This document shows positions 14,493-23,814 of a stretch of 43,174 nucleotides of DNA, piece by piece. Position 1 is the stretch's first letter, and each line of letters starts with the position of its first letter. The notes beneath the pieces are model-generated. The model was not told the origin of the DNA. It saw nothing but the letters and a program-made list of their open reading frames with translations, and did not search any database. Source of the stretch: Bacteroidales bacterium (GTDB lineage Bacteria > Bacteroidota > Bacteroidia > Bacteroidales > UBA932); the NCBI GenBank assembly GCA_024401865.1, contig JAKSKI010000007.1, forward strand, positions 1-43,174, read 5' to 3'. A program made the translations under genes and the position numbers.

Positions 14493-15677
14493 TTAGAGCA
14501 CTCGCTTCATTCCTCTGACTATCCTGTCCAGACCCTGTTCCAGCACGGAACGGGGGCACGCGATGTTGATCCGGACAAACCTGTCGTCTCCGTACATTCC
14601 TCCCGCATTCACCCAAACCTTCTCATCGCGGATAAGTGACTGCTCCAGGTCCTTCGTGGATACGGACAGGGCACTGCAGTCCACCCACACCAGATAGGTC
14701 GCCTCCAGGTCCGATACAGGGCACTGGGGGACTTCCCTCTCAAGACGCTCGCGCAGATAAAGGAAATTGTCGTGGATATAGGCATTCAGCCCGTCCAGCC
14801 AGGCCTCTCCTTCTGCGGAGAATGCTGCGGGAAGTGCCGCAACCCCGAACTGGTTGAGCCCTCCGTGTTCCCAACGGCTCACAACGCCGTCAATGGCTTC
14901 AAGGAATGAAGGGTTGGATGACACCATATTGGATACCAGCAGGCCTGCTATGTTGAAACACTTGGTGGGCGAATTGAAACTCACGCAATTGGCGGAGAAC
15001 TCCTGGCTGATGGACGCAAACGGCACATAGCTGCTGCCCGGAGGCACGATATCGCAGTGAATCTCATCGCTGATGACCTTCACGCCATACTTCAGGCAGA
15101 TGTCTCCGAGACGGACGAGTTCTTCCCTGGTCCATAGTCTTCCGGTGGGATTGTGAGGATTGCACAGCAAAAAGGCCTTGGCTGTCGCGCACCTTCTCTC
15201 GAAGTCCTCGAAATCGATTACATAATGCCCATCCTTATAAATAAGGGCATTCCCGCTGATACGGCGTCCTGTATTCAACACATTGTTGAAGAAGCAGTTA
15301 TATGCCGGGGTCTGGATAATGACCTCATCCCCCGGTTCGGTCAGGGCAGCTATCGCCACTGATGCAGCAGGCACAAGGCCGCCGATAGGCCTTATCCACT
15401 GACGCTCTATCTTCCATCCGTGCCGTCTGGCGAACCAGTCGATTTCGGCCCGGAAATACTCCTGAGGCACTTCAGTGTATCCGAACACACTCTGTGCAAG
15501 TTTGTCGCCGAGAGCCTCCAGGATGCACGGTGCAGCCTTGAAATCCATATCCGCCACCCACATCGGGATGACATCCTTCATATCTTCGGGAGTGAATCCC
15601 TGAGGTATTCTGTCCCACTTGACGGAGCCCGTGCCCCTTCTGGGCACAATCTCATCAAAAATACAAGCTTCAGACAT
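14493..15677 (-). CDS. MalY/PatB-family PLP-dependent C-S lyase (cystathionine beta-lyase type)
   Basis: This 394-residue fold-type I aminotransferase belongs to the MalY/PatB group, whose members cleave cystathionine or cysteine to a thiol, pyruvate and ammonia. The N-terminal RGTGSVKWD and PMWVADMDF segments are group signatures. CNPHNPTGRLW is the PLP-phosphate/ring region, and the Schiff-base lysine is Lys239 in SFNSPTKCFN. Length is normal. Its start overlaps the stop of the beta-galactosidase gene by one base (TGATG), so it is the last gene of the glutamine synthetase-GH3-GH2 operon. Why a sulfur amino-acid lyase sits there is unclear; it may generate methionine precursors. Confidence 0.87.
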   Translation of the reverse strand: MSEACIFDEIVPRRGTGSVKWDRIPQGFTPEDMKDVIPMWVADMDFKAAPCILEALGDKLAQSVFGYTEVPQEYFRAEIDWFARRHGWKIERQWIRPIGGLVPAASVAIAALTEPGDEVIIQTPAYNCFFNNVLNTGRRISGNALIYKDGHYVIDFEDFERRCATAKAFLLCNPHNPTGRLWTREELVRLGDICLKYGVKVISDEIHCDIVPPGSSYVPFASISQEFSANCVSFNSPTKCFNIAGLLVSNMVSSNPSFLEAIDGVVSRWEHGGLNQFGVAALPAAFSAEGEAWLDGLNAYIHDNFLYLRERLEREVPQCPVSDLEATYLVWVDCSALSVSTKDLEQSLIRDEKVWVNAGGMYGDDRFVRINIACPRSVLEQGLDRIVRGMKRVL

Positions 15678-18600
15678 CAGTCAGCGCAAAAAGATTCGAT
15701 TGTGATATCCCAATTCTCCTGACGGATAGGGAAAATGTACTTGTCCAGGGGCTTGGGTCCGCAAGACCTGCCTCCGATACCCAGTTGACGGATGTCCAGA
15801 TTGAGACAGACTTCACTGCGGGGTGACGGGATATTGACTATCCTCTTCTGCCCGTTGCGGTGTCTGGCGAACTCCAGATCCTCCCAGTCGTAATGCAGGG
15901 CCTGTACATACAGAGGCTGCGAAGCGGAGAAGCGGACACCCCTGCCTTCGGCATCATAGAGGGCGAACCAGCGCACATCGGACTTGTATCCGTTGAACTG
16001 AGGCCTCACATACTCTTCATACTGCTCCGTGACCGTGGAAGCATAGCGTCCCACAAAACTGCCCGTCTTACGGTCCACGTAATTCTCCCAGGGGCCGCGT
16101 CCGTACCATTCGACCTTCTCGAAATCGCTTCCCAGCACCATCGAAAGACCCAGCCTGGGCAGAGCCTCGGGCATATGTCCGTATGGCGTCACACTGTTGT
16201 GGAGGACAATCCTTCCGTCAGTGGTGAATTCCCACACGGCGGAATGCTCGAATCCGGCCGACTTGGCACCCGTGACATCAGTTGTCACGCGCACCTCCAC
16301 CGAGCCGTCCTCCTTCTCCTGAAGTTCAGGACGGCCTGAATGATACCTCAACTGGGTAAGACCATAATCGTAAATGTTGCCTATCCAGTTGTCATTGTCG
16401 CCCAGAGCCCTCATACAACTCAGACGAGGTCCGGCCGAAGCATCGGAACGGATATCAAGCAACTCCTTCCCTCCCGATTTGAGAGATACCAGAGCGCCCG
16501 TCCTGTTGCAGAACACGGCCTCCAGGGATCCGGCAGACACGGTTAGAGTCTTCTCACCCCTGACCGCCACCGGCTTCACCACTGCGGAAGCGGCGGGAAC
16601 AGCTTCGGTGTCATTGTTCCACACGAGCTGCTCGGAAGATACCGTATGACCTTTGTCCGCCCATAGAGCCGGCTTCCTGAGCTTGAAATATACATTGAGG
16701 AAATACTCCCTGCCGGGCTTGACCGCATAAGAAGGACGGGGCAGCGTCACCTCGACCTTGGCAAGAGGTGCCACGGAAGGCACTTTCCAGTCACCGCTTT
16801 CAACAACCCTGCCGTCCTCGAGAAGAGTCCAGCAGGCATCGAATTCGGATGCGTCGGTAAAGGAGAACCTGTTCCACAGTTCGCCCCTGCCGGTAGAAGC
16901 GTCCTCGGATGTAAGGACCAGCTGGCGATACACGTGAGCCACCTCGACGAGTTTGGCAGTCACCTTGCGGTCAGGGCGTACAAGACCGTTGCAGCAGAAC
17001 GGGCCGTCATTGGGCACCTCGTCATAATCTCCGCCGTATGCCAGTACCGTAATGGGGTTGCCGGACTTGTCATAGCGTCCGGTCTCCTTCACCAGAGCCT
17101 GGTCAACCCAGTCCCAGATGCATCCTCCTGACAGGACGTCGCTCGAATAGAACACATCCCAATATTCCTGAAGGTTGCCCACGGCATTACCCATCGCGTG
17201 GGCGTATTCGCACACGAAGAACGGCTTGTCGCCGTCCGCTTTAGAGGCCAGATTCTCAAGGGTCGGATACATATTGGAAGCCACGTCGGCGATTTCGTTG
17301 CCGCGCTCCCAATGCACGGGACGCGTGGGGTCCAGCTCCTTGACCGCATCGCGGGCCTGCTCGAAGCAGACACCGGTGCCGGTCTCGTTGCCCAGAGACC
17401 ATATTGTGACGCAGGGATGGTTTCGGTAATTCCCGACGTGGTTGGCATTTCTCTCCACTATGCTCTTCGCCCATCTGGGGTCACGACCGAGGCCTTCCTC
17501 CTTGTAACCCATTCCGTGGCCTTCCACATTGGCTTCGGCCACCACATAAAGACCATACTTGTCGCAGAGGTCATACCAGCTGTGATGATCGGGATAGTGG
17601 CAGGTGCGCACGGTATTGATATTGTGGCGCTTCATCAGCAGAATGTCCTGTTCCATCTCCTCAAGACTCACGGTACGGCCGTTGACCGCCGAGTGCTCGT
17701 GACGGTTGACGCCCTTGAACTTGACCTTCCTGCCGTTGACCAGCAGCACATTTCCCTTTATCTCCACTTGCTTGAGGCCCACTTTGACCGAACGGATGTC
17801 TTCGCCGGAACGTATCACCAATGTATACAGATAGGGATCCTCGGCACTCCACAGATGCGCATTCCTGACCGTCAGACTGCTCTCGGGGCCCTTGAACGTA
17901 CCCACTTTCCTGAATTGGGCGTCATACAGCTCGGCCCTGACCGAAGGAGCGGTGCTCCTGACAGTCAGTGACACTCTTGCATCCCTGTACGAATTGGTCA
18001 GCACGGTCCTCACAAAGAAATCCTCTATGCGCTCGCGGGGCATTGCCACCAGAGTCACGTCACGGAATATACCGGAGAATCTGAACATATCCTGATCCTC
18101 CAGATAAGAGCCGTCACACCAACGGTACACCTCCACTTCAAGGAGATTGGTACCCGGTTTGAGATATTTGGTGACGTTGAATTCGGACGGGAGTTTCGAA
18201 TCCTCCGCATAACCGGCCTGACAGCCGTTGACCTTCACGAAATATGCAGAATATACACCGTCGAAACGGAGAATCACATCCCTCCCGGCCCAGGTCTCGG
18301 GCACGGTGAACTCTGTCCTGTAAGAAGACACGGGATTGTAATCCTCAGTCCCCAGCACATAGTCCCTGATGAAGGGAGGCTCGTGCTTGTAGGGATACCT
18401 GACATTGGTGTAGCCCGGCACTCCGAAGCCCCTGGTCTCCACGCAGGAGGGCACGTCGATGGTCTGCCACACATCCGACCTCCTCGAGGGGTCTCCGCTC
18501 CAGGAGATTTCCCACACACCGTTGAGAGACTTGACCCAGGGTGTCACGGGCTCGAGTTCATCATTGAGTGCAGCGGCAACGCCTGCAAGAGGCATTGAAT

Positions 18601-18703
18601 ATGCGCGTGCACTCTCACGGTCAATGCTGTTGACCTGGGGGTCGGTAATCTCGCTAGGCAGATTGACCGAGATGGCAAGAAGGGCCAGTAGCAGAATCTT
18701 CAT
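15677..18703 (-). CDS. Beta-galactosidase, GH2 (LacZ type), secreted
   Basis: This 1008-residue glycosidase has the full LacZ layout. A signal peptide (MKILLLALLAISVNLPSE) is followed by a jelly-roll sugar-binding domain (about 55-215), immunoglobulin-like domain, TIM barrel (about 310-600), a second immunoglobulin-like domain and the beta-galactosidase small-chain domain at the C-terminus. The catalytic acid/base is Glu440 (WSLGNETG) and the nucleophile is Glu499 (VCEYAHAMGN). In Bacteroidota such enzymes act on plant or host beta-galactosides in the periplasm. It starts 4 nt after the GH3 gene and runs by one base into the aminotransferase gene. No SusC/SusD pair accompanies it. Confidence 0.93.
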   Translation of the reverse strand: MKILLLALLAISVNLPSEITDPQVNSIDRESARAYSMPLAGVAAALNDELEPVTPWVKSLNGVWEISWSGDPSRRSDVWQTIDVPSCVETRGFGVPGYTNVRYPYKHEPPFIRDYVLGTEDYNPVSSYRTEFTVPETWAGRDVILRFDGVYSAYFVKVNGCQAGYAEDSKLPSEFNVTKYLKPGTNLLEVEVYRWCDGSYLEDQDMFRFSGIFRDVTLVAMPRERIEDFFVRTVLTNSYRDARVSLTVRSTAPSVRAELYDAQFRKVGTFKGPESSLTVRNAHLWSAEDPYLYTLVIRSGEDIRSVKVGLKQVEIKGNVLLVNGRKVKFKGVNRHEHSAVNGRTVSLEEMEQDILLMKRHNINTVRTCHYPDHHSWYDLCDKYGLYVVAEANVEGHGMGYKEEGLGRDPRWAKSIVERNANHVGNYRNHPCVTIWSLGNETGTGVCFEQARDAVKELDPTRPVHWERGNEIADVASNMYPTLENLASKADGDKPFFVCEYAHAMGNAVGNLQEYWDVFYSSDVLSGGCIWDWVDQALVKETGRYDKSGNPITVLAYGGDYDEVPNDGPFCCNGLVRPDRKVTAKLVEVAHVYRQLVLTSEDASTGRGELWNRFSFTDASEFDACWTLLEDGRVVESGDWKVPSVAPLAKVEVTLPRPSYAVKPGREYFLNVYFKLRKPALWADKGHTVSSEQLVWNNDTEAVPAASAVVKPVAVRGEKTLTVSAGSLEAVFCNRTGALVSLKSGGKELLDIRSDASAGPRLSCMRALGDNDNWIGNIYDYGLTQLRYHSGRPELQEKEDGSVEVRVTTDVTGAKSAGFEHSAVWEFTTDGRIVLHNSVTPYGHMPEALPRLGLSMVLGSDFEKVEWYGRGPWENYVDRKTGSFVGRYASTVTEQYEEYVRPQFNGYKSDVRWFALYDAEGRGVRFSASQPLYVQALHYDWEDLEFARHRNGQKRIVNIPSPRSEVCLNLDIRQLGIGGRSCGPKPLDKYIFPIRQENWDITIESFCAD

Positions 18704-18707
18704 TGTG

Positions 18708-20762
18708 TTATTTGCTTATTGTGGTTTCCAGTCTGATATCCGATGATGAGGCTCCGACACGGATAATATATGCTCCGCTGTCGGACTTCCAGCTGTGGGA
18801 GGCCGTGTCATAATGCTCGAATGCATCCTTCCCGAGGTGCAGGGTGACACTGCCCGACTTGCCCGGAGCCAGCTCGATCTTGTCGAAGCCCTTGAGTTCA
18901 CGCTCCGGCCTGGGGAGTGACGGTGACACGGGAGAGACATACAGTTGCGCCGTCTCCTGTGCCGTGCAGGAGCCCGTGTTGGTGATACGGAAACTTACGT
19001 CGAGTCCGTCAGGAACTGCGCTGACACTCAAGTCTGAATATTCGAATTGCGCGTACGAAAGGCCGTATCCGAAGGGGTATTCCGGCTCGACGCCGAATTC
19101 CCTTACGCCGCGATATCCCACAAAAACGCCCTCCTGATATGCCGTGTAGCGGAAATCCCTCCATCTCTTGGGGCTGTCATAGGGCTGGCAGGGATAATAG
19201 AATGCGCTGGAGGGGTTCTTGTCCAGAGCGCCCCACCAGGTAAAAGGCAGTTTGCCTGAAGGAGACACCTGACCCGATATTATGGATGCAAGAGCCCTTC
19301 CCGTCTCCTGCCCGCCGTACCACGCCAGCAGAATGGCGCGTACGCTGTCCTTCCAGGGACAGATATCGAACTCGCCTCCGGAATTGGCCACCACTATCAC
19401 GTTGGGATTGACGGCGGCGATCTTCGCAATAGCCTCGTTCTGCCCCTCAGGAAGGTCATATGTCCGGTCCGAACCCTCCCTCTCGCAGTCGTGGTTGAAG
19501 CCTGCGGCGAATATTATAGCGCTGGCCCGGGCGAGGGCATCGAAATCGGGATTCTTCCAATCGGTCAGGCTGACCTGGTAGCCCCTGCCCAGCCGCTGGA
19601 GCCCTCCATAGAGGGTCGTAACCCTTTCGGGGAACGGGAACATCTCTCCGCTGCCGCCGCCGAAGGGAATCAGGTCGGCATTGGGTCCGAGGACAACAAT
19701 ATCGTTGCGTCGTGAAGCCCTTATGGGCAGAATGCCGTCATTCTTGAGAAGCACGGGACCCTCCAGAGCAGCCTCGTATGCGTAACGGCGGGAGAGGTCG
19801 CAGTCCTCCGGAATGCTCTCATCCTTGACAGGGTAGTCCAGGAAGCCGAAATGAATGAATGTCGCAAGGATGTTGCGGCACTTCTCGTCCAGAAGGGACT
19901 CCGACACCACACCCCTGTCGATTAGAGGCTTGATGTAGCCGTAATTGAGCACTACACCCTCCGGCATTTCCAGGTCCAGACCGCCCTCCATACAACCCAG
20001 GGTCGTGTAGGTGGAGGACCAGTCCGACATCACTATGCCTTCGTGACCCCACGCGCGCAGATTGTCCCTGATGAGCCAGGGATTCTCGGCAGCGTGAACG
20101 TGGTTGACGGGATTGTAGCTTGTCATCACCGCACCGACGTGAGCCACTTCGACCGCCTTCCTGAACGCCGGGAAATATATCTCGTTGATGGTGCGCTCGT
20201 CGGCGTCGGAACTCACTTCGTAGCGGTGATACTCCTGATTGTTGAGCGCGAAATGCTTGATGGTGGAGATGACTCCCCTGCTCTGTATGCCTTCGATATA
20301 GGAGACGGCAATCTCAGAAGCCAGATACGGATCCTCGCCGTAATATTCGAAATTGCGTCCGCACAGGGCCGAGCGGTATATGTTCACACCCGGACAGAGC
20401 ATCACCCCGACTCCCCTCGCACGGGCGTCGGTGCCTATCCCGACACCCACATTGGCCGCGACTTCCCTGTTCCACGAAGATGCTATTGACATCCCGCAGG
20501 GATAATACGTGCTCCGGGTGTCATTGCGCACCCCCTGGGGGCCGTCGGCCATCCTTACGGAAGGCACTCCCAGCCTGGCGATTGCCTGTGTATGGAAACC
20601 GTCCTCGTGACCGGCCACCAGAAGGCACTTCTCCTCGAGTGTCATTGCGGCCACAATGTCCGCCGCCCTGTCCTTGTCGGCACGGGCGACAGCAGCCCCC
20701 GCGGCGGACGGCGCCGGGGTGACGGCGAGCGCGACTGCTGCTGCAAGTGTGGTTAATATCAT
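18708..20762 (-). CDS. Beta-glucosidase-type glycoside hydrolase, GH3, secreted
   Basis: This 684-residue GH3 enzyme has a signal peptide (residues 1-22), an N-terminal TIM barrel with KHFALNNQEYHRYEVSSDAD and nucleophile Asp247 in IVMSDWSSTY, then the alpha/beta sandwich domain (about 330-540; AGFNHDCEREGSDRTYDLP) and a fibronectin-III-like C-terminal domain (from about 590). Such enzymes remove terminal beta-glucose or beta-xylose; the exact sugar cannot be read from sequence alone. It begins 2 nt after the glutamine synthetase-like gene and ends 4 nt before the GH2 gene, so all share one transcript. It could act together with the rhamnosidase at 6.2-8.8 kb on plant glycosides, but that link is only an inference. 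Confidence 0.92.
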   Translation of the reverse strand: MILTTLAAAVALAVTPAPSAAGAAVARADKDRAADIVAAMTLEEKCLLVAGHEDGFHTQAIARLGVPSVRMADGPQGVRNDTRSTYYPCGMSIASSWNREVAANVGVGIGTDARARGVGVMLCPGVNIYRSALCGRNFEYYGEDPYLASEIAVSYIEGIQSRGVISTIKHFALNNQEYHRYEVSSDADERTINEIYFPAFRKAVEVAHVGAVMTSYNPVNHVHAAENPWLIRDNLRAWGHEGIVMSDWSSTYTTLGCMEGGLDLEMPEGVVLNYGYIKPLIDRGVVSESLLDEKCRNILATFIHFGFLDYPVKDESIPEDCDLSRRYAYEAALEGPVLLKNDGILPIRASRRNDIVVLGPNADLIPFGGGSGEMFPFPERVTTLYGGLQRLGRGYQVSLTDWKNPDFDALARASAIIFAAGFNHDCEREGSDRTYDLPEGQNEAIAKIAAVNPNVIVVANSGGEFDICPWKDSVRAILLAWYGGQETGRALASIISGQVSPSGKLPFTWWGALDKNPSSAFYYPCQPYDSPKRWRDFRYTAYQEGVFVGYRGVREFGVEPEYPFGYGLSYAQFEYSDLSVSAVPDGLDVSFRITNTGSCTAQETAQLYVSPVSPSLPRPERELKGFDKIELAPGKSGSVTLHLGKDAFEHYDTASHSWKSDSGAYIIRVGASSSDIRLETTISK

Positions 20763-20764
20763 TG

Positions 20765-22135
20765 CTAAAGCTTCCTAAGGTAATCCTCGAGATAATCCAC
20801 AACTGCATCGGAGAACACGCCCGAGGCAGTATAGATGGCACGGTCCTTCTCCAGTTCGTCAGCCGCTTCGGAGCAGTTGGCGGGAAGTTGCTCGAGCCTG
20901 TCGAGAACTGCCTTGTTGGCAGCATCGTGAATGTTGACTCCAAGTCCGACATAGGTCTTCTCGGCCACTGCGAGGGCGTCAGGCATATTGATGCCGTAAC
21001 GGGCCGCGGAGCAGAGAGCAGCCATCAGCATATAGATATCGGCGGTGGCATCGGATGCGCGCCACTCGAAGGTCTGCTTGTCGGAGAAATCCTTGTTGGA
21101 AGGTTTCTCTCCGGGATTGCACTTGGCTGCCATATCCACTGTGGACGTCCATCCGAGAGGCACTCTCACGAGCGCGCTTCTGTTGGAATATGACCAGCAC
21201 AGGGAAGTGGGAGCTTCCTGATGGGGCACGAGCCTCTTGAAAGACACCTTGCTGGGATTGCCGAATGCAGGCAGCGACGTACCCGCCTCCATAAATCCGG
21301 CTATGGCCTTCTTGCAGATGTCGGTCACCTCACCGTTCCTGACCATCACGCTCTTACCGTCCCTGGTGAACTTGCAGTGCACGTGAAGTCCCGATCCGGC
21401 CTTGCCTTCGGTAATCTTGGGAGCGAAAGTGAGTTCCACGCCGTATTCGTATGCCAGCTGATACATAATCCACTTGGCGATGACGAGCTCGTCGGCGGCC
21501 TGCTCGATGTCCACGGGGGTGAATTCTATCTCGTTCTGCTCATAGTTCCTGCCGTTCTCGGTGAAGTTGCCCACCTCGGAATGGCCGTACTTGATATGTC
21601 CGCCGGCAGCGGTGATGAGGCGCATCGCCTCGACGCGGTAGTCGGTGAACTTGTTGAAGGGAGCGCTCTCGTGGTAGCCCTTCTGGTCGGGCACCTGATA
21701 GAGGTCCTCGGCGTCAGACACTATATAATACTCAAGCTCGCCCATTGTCTGCATCTCGAGACCAGTCTCCTTCTTGAGGGCCTCGTGAGCCTTGTGGAGA
21801 ATGTACTGGGGAGAACTCTCGAATGGCTCGCCGTCCCTGTTGAAGAACGCGCACAGCACATCCACGGTGGGCACCTCCTCGAAGGGATTGCGGAACGCGG
21901 TCCTGTACCGGGGAATCACGTAAAGGTCGGACTTGCCCGCTTCGATGAAGGGGAAGAGGCTGGATCCGTCCACCCGCTCCCCCGCCTCGAGCACATTCTC
22001 GAGATGGGCCTTGTCCCGGATTACGAAATTGAGGGTCTTGAACTTGCCGTCCCAACCGCAATAATGGAAATTTATCACCTCGACGTTATTGGCCAGGCAA
22101 TAATCGATGAGTTCTGCTTTGTTGTTAGCTATCAT
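20765..22135 (-). CDS. Glutamine synthetase family protein (type I-like)
   Basis: The 456-residue protein has the glutamine synthetase beta-grasp domain (about 15-100) followed by the catalytic domain. Visible motifs are MGELEYYIV (metal/glutamate site), NGRNYEQNEIEFTP, AGSGLHVHCKF and NRSALVRVPLG (active-site arginine). It is slightly shorter than canonical bacterial GlnA. The canonical ExRxPDxxxNPY segment is changed to EWRASDATADIYM, so it may be a specialised family member acting on another amine or acid. The frame is open upstream to 22768, but the start at 22135 is fixed by the promoter at 22157-22187. It heads an operon with GH3, GH2 and MalY/PatB genes. Confidence 0.85.
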   Translation of the reverse strand: MIANNKAELIDYCLANNVEVINFHYCGWDGKFKTLNFVIRDKAHLENVLEAGERVDGSSLFPFIEAGKSDLYVIPRYRTAFRNPFEEVPTVDVLCAFFNRDGEPFESSPQYILHKAHEALKKETGLEMQTMGELEYYIVSDAEDLYQVPDQKGYHESAPFNKFTDYRVEAMRLITAAGGHIKYGHSEVGNFTENGRNYEQNEIEFTPVDIEQAADELVIAKWIMYQLAYEYGVELTFAPKITEGKAGSGLHVHCKFTRDGKSVMVRNGEVTDICKKAIAGFMEAGTSLPAFGNPSKVSFKRLVPHQEAPTSLCWSYSNRSALVRVPLGWTSTVDMAAKCNPGEKPSNKDFSDKQTFEWRASDATADIYMLMAALCSAARYGINMPDALAVAEKTYVGLGVNIHDAANKAVLDRLEQLPANCSEAADELEKDRAIYTASGVFSDAVVDYLEDYLRKL

Positions 22136-22156
22136 AAGTCTGAAAATATTGATTTT

Positions 22157-22187
22157 CAAATTTACTCCATTTTTCGAAACATTCAAA
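22157..22187 (-). promoter_or_regulatory. Consensus Bacteroidota promoter for the glutamine synthetase-GH operon
   Basis: On the minus strand, TTTG (22187-22184) and TAAATTTG (22164-22157) are separated by exactly 19 nt, matching the -33/-7 consensus closely. It gives a leader of roughly 15-20 nt before the ATG at 22135 and excludes the longer upstream reading frame. Confidence 0.8.
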
Positions 22188-22218
22188 GAGGCCGGGTCAG
22201 ATATTGAGCAATTATGAT

Positions 22219-22226
22219 TATATTTG
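22219..22226 (+). promoter_or_regulatory. -7 promoter element for rnhA
   Basis: TATATTTG matches TAnnTTTG. It covers the upstream ATG at 22214's reading frame and ends 5 nt before the ATG at 22232, so the shorter rnhA start is favoured and the transcript may be leaderless. It is divergent from the glutamine synthetase promoter. Confidence 0.6.
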
Positions 22227-22231
22227 CGAGA

Positions 22232-22708
22232 ATGGAAGCGAATGCGCCCGCGAGGCCCCCGATTTACCTGTACACTGACGGCGCCGCCAGCGGCAACCCC
22301 GGCCCGGGCGGCTACGGGGTGGTGCTCGAGTGCGGCAGCGCCCGCAAGGAGATGTCGGGGGGATTCGCCCTCACAACCAACAACAGGATGGAGCTGATGG
22401 CCGTAATCAAGGGGCTGGAGGCCATAAGATGGGAGAATGCCGTGGTAGAGGTGTGGTCGGACAGCCAGTATGTGGTCAAGGCCATTACCGAGGGCTGGCT
22501 GGAGGGATGGATACTCAGGGACTGGAAGAAGGTCAGGAATCCGGACCTCTGGCAACGTTTCGTGCCTCTGTACCGGGCCCACAGGGTGACTTTCCACTGG
22601 CTCAAGGGGCACGCGGGACATCCCGAGAACGAACGTTGCGACTCCCTCGCCGTAGCCGCATACTCGCAGCCGGACCTTCCTCAGGACACAGGATACACAA
22701 CACAGTAA
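22232..22708 (+). CDS. rnhA: Ribonuclease HI
   Basis: This 158-residue enzyme cleaves the RNA strand of RNA-DNA hybrids at primers and R-loops. The catalytic residues are in place: Asp16 ([14 protein letters not shown]), Glu54 (TNNRMEL), Asp77 (WSDSQYV), the flexible-loop His (GHAGHPENE) and the final Asp in RCDSLA. The length is normal for RNase HI without an added hybrid-binding domain. An ATG 18 nt upstream (22214) is in frame but lies 5' of and within the promoter, so 22232 is chosen. It is the first gene of a plus-strand operon continuing into pdxA 7 nt downstream. Confidence 0.95.
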   Translation: MEANAPARPPIYLYTDGAASGNPGPGGYGVVLECGSARKEMSGGFALTTNNRMELMAVIKGLEAIRWENAVVEVWSDSQYVVKAITEGWLEGWILRDWKKVRNPDLWQRFVPLYRAHRVTFHWLKGHAGHPENERCDSLAVAAYSQPDLPQDTGYTTQ

Positions 22709-22715
22709 CAGATAT

Positions 22716-23807
22716 ATGCAAAACAGGAAACTCATAGTAGGCATAACCCAGGGAGACTCCAACGGCATCGGCTACGAAGTCATCATCAAGGCGCTCTCCG
22801 ACACAAGGATACTCGACCAGTTCACCCCTGTGGTGTACGGCTCGTCCAAGATATTCAGTTTCTACCGCAAGACCATTCCCGAAATCGAAGACATCCCCAC
22901 CAATGCGGTGAACAAGGCTTCGGACGCTCACGAGAAGAGGGTCAACATAGTCAACTGTCTGCCCGAGAGCAGTTACGCCGAGCCCGGACACGCCACGGCA
23001 GACTCCTCCAAGGCCGCCATAGCCTGCCTTGAAGCGGCCGTCCGCGACCTCAAGGCCGGAGACATCGACGTCCTGGTCACCGGACCTATCAACAAGAAGG
23101 CCATGTCGGGTCAGGGATTCGGTTTCCCGGGACACACCGAGTACATCCAGAACGAATTCGGAGTTGGGGATGTACTTATGTTCATGGTCAGCAGCAGTCT
23201 GAGAATAGGCGTCGTGACAGGCCACATTCCCCTGAAAGAAGTGCCGTCCCACATCACTGAAGACGCCATTCTCGGCAAATTGAGGCTTATGCACAAGTCC
23301 CTCAGGGAGGACTTCTGCATCGACCAGCCCCGCATAGGTGTCCTGAGCCTCAACCCCCACAGCGGGGACGGAGGACTTCTCGGCACAGAAGAGCAGGACA
23401 TCATCATTCCCGCCATCAGAAAGGCTACCGAAGAGGGCATACTCGCTTTCGGCCCCTTCTCTCCGGACGGATTCTTCGGACTCGGTCATTATGACCAGTT
23501 CGACGCCACTCTGGCGATGTACCACGACCAGGGGCTTGCCCCCTTCAAGGCCATTTCCTTCGAGGACGGGGTCAACTTCACGGCGGGACTGCCCGTAGTC
23601 AGGACCTCTCCCGACCACGGCACCGCCTTCGAGATGGCGGGTCGCGATGAAGCGGACCCCCTTTCGATGAGAGCCGCCATATTCGCCGCCATCGACATCT
23701 ACCGCAACCGCAGGAGGTGGAAGGGGCTCCAGGAAGGTAGAATCTCCGACGACCTTCTCGGCAGTCAGGACCGCAGGGAGAGGAACGGCAAGCCCCAGAT
23801 AGCGTAG
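22716..23807 (+). CDS. pdxA: 4-hydroxythreonine-4-phosphate dehydrogenase
   Basis: This 363-residue enzyme oxidises 4-phosphohydroxy-L-threonine with NAD, giving the precursor that PdxJ condenses to pyridoxine phosphate. The N-terminus GITQGDSNGIGYEVIIKAL is typical, as are VTGPINKKAM, the metal-binding histidines in GHTEYIQ and YHDQGLAPFKA, and the SPDHGTAFEMAG loop near the C-terminus. The length fits Bacteroidota PdxA, which is longer than the E. coli protein. It lies in an operon with rnhA and a PAP2 phosphatase. The PLP made would serve, among others, the MalY/PatB enzyme nearby, but this is no more than general coupling. Confidence 0.95.
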   Translation: MQNRKLIVGITQGDSNGIGYEVIIKALSDTRILDQFTPVVYGSSKIFSFYRKTIPEIEDIPTNAVNKASDAHEKRVNIVNCLPESSYAEPGHATADSSKAAIACLEAAVRDLKAGDIDVLVTGPINKKAMSGQGFGFPGHTEYIQNEFGVGDVLMFMVSSSLRIGVVTGHIPLKEVPSHITEDAILGKLRLMHKSLREDFCIDQPRIGVLSLNPHSGDGGLLGTEEQDIIIPAIRKATEEGILAFGPFSPDGFFGLGHYDQFDATLAMYHDQGLAPFKAISFEDGVNFTAGLPVVRTSPDHGTAFEMAGRDEADPLSMRAAIFAAIDIYRNRRRWKGLQEGRISDDLLGSQDRRERNGKPQIA

Positions 23808-23814
23808 ATTCCTG

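Noticed and set aside
22136-22768. Longer glutamine synthetase start (frame open to 22768)
   Set aside because: It would cover the divergent rnhA gene and cross the consensus promoter at 22157-22187; the added residues match no family.
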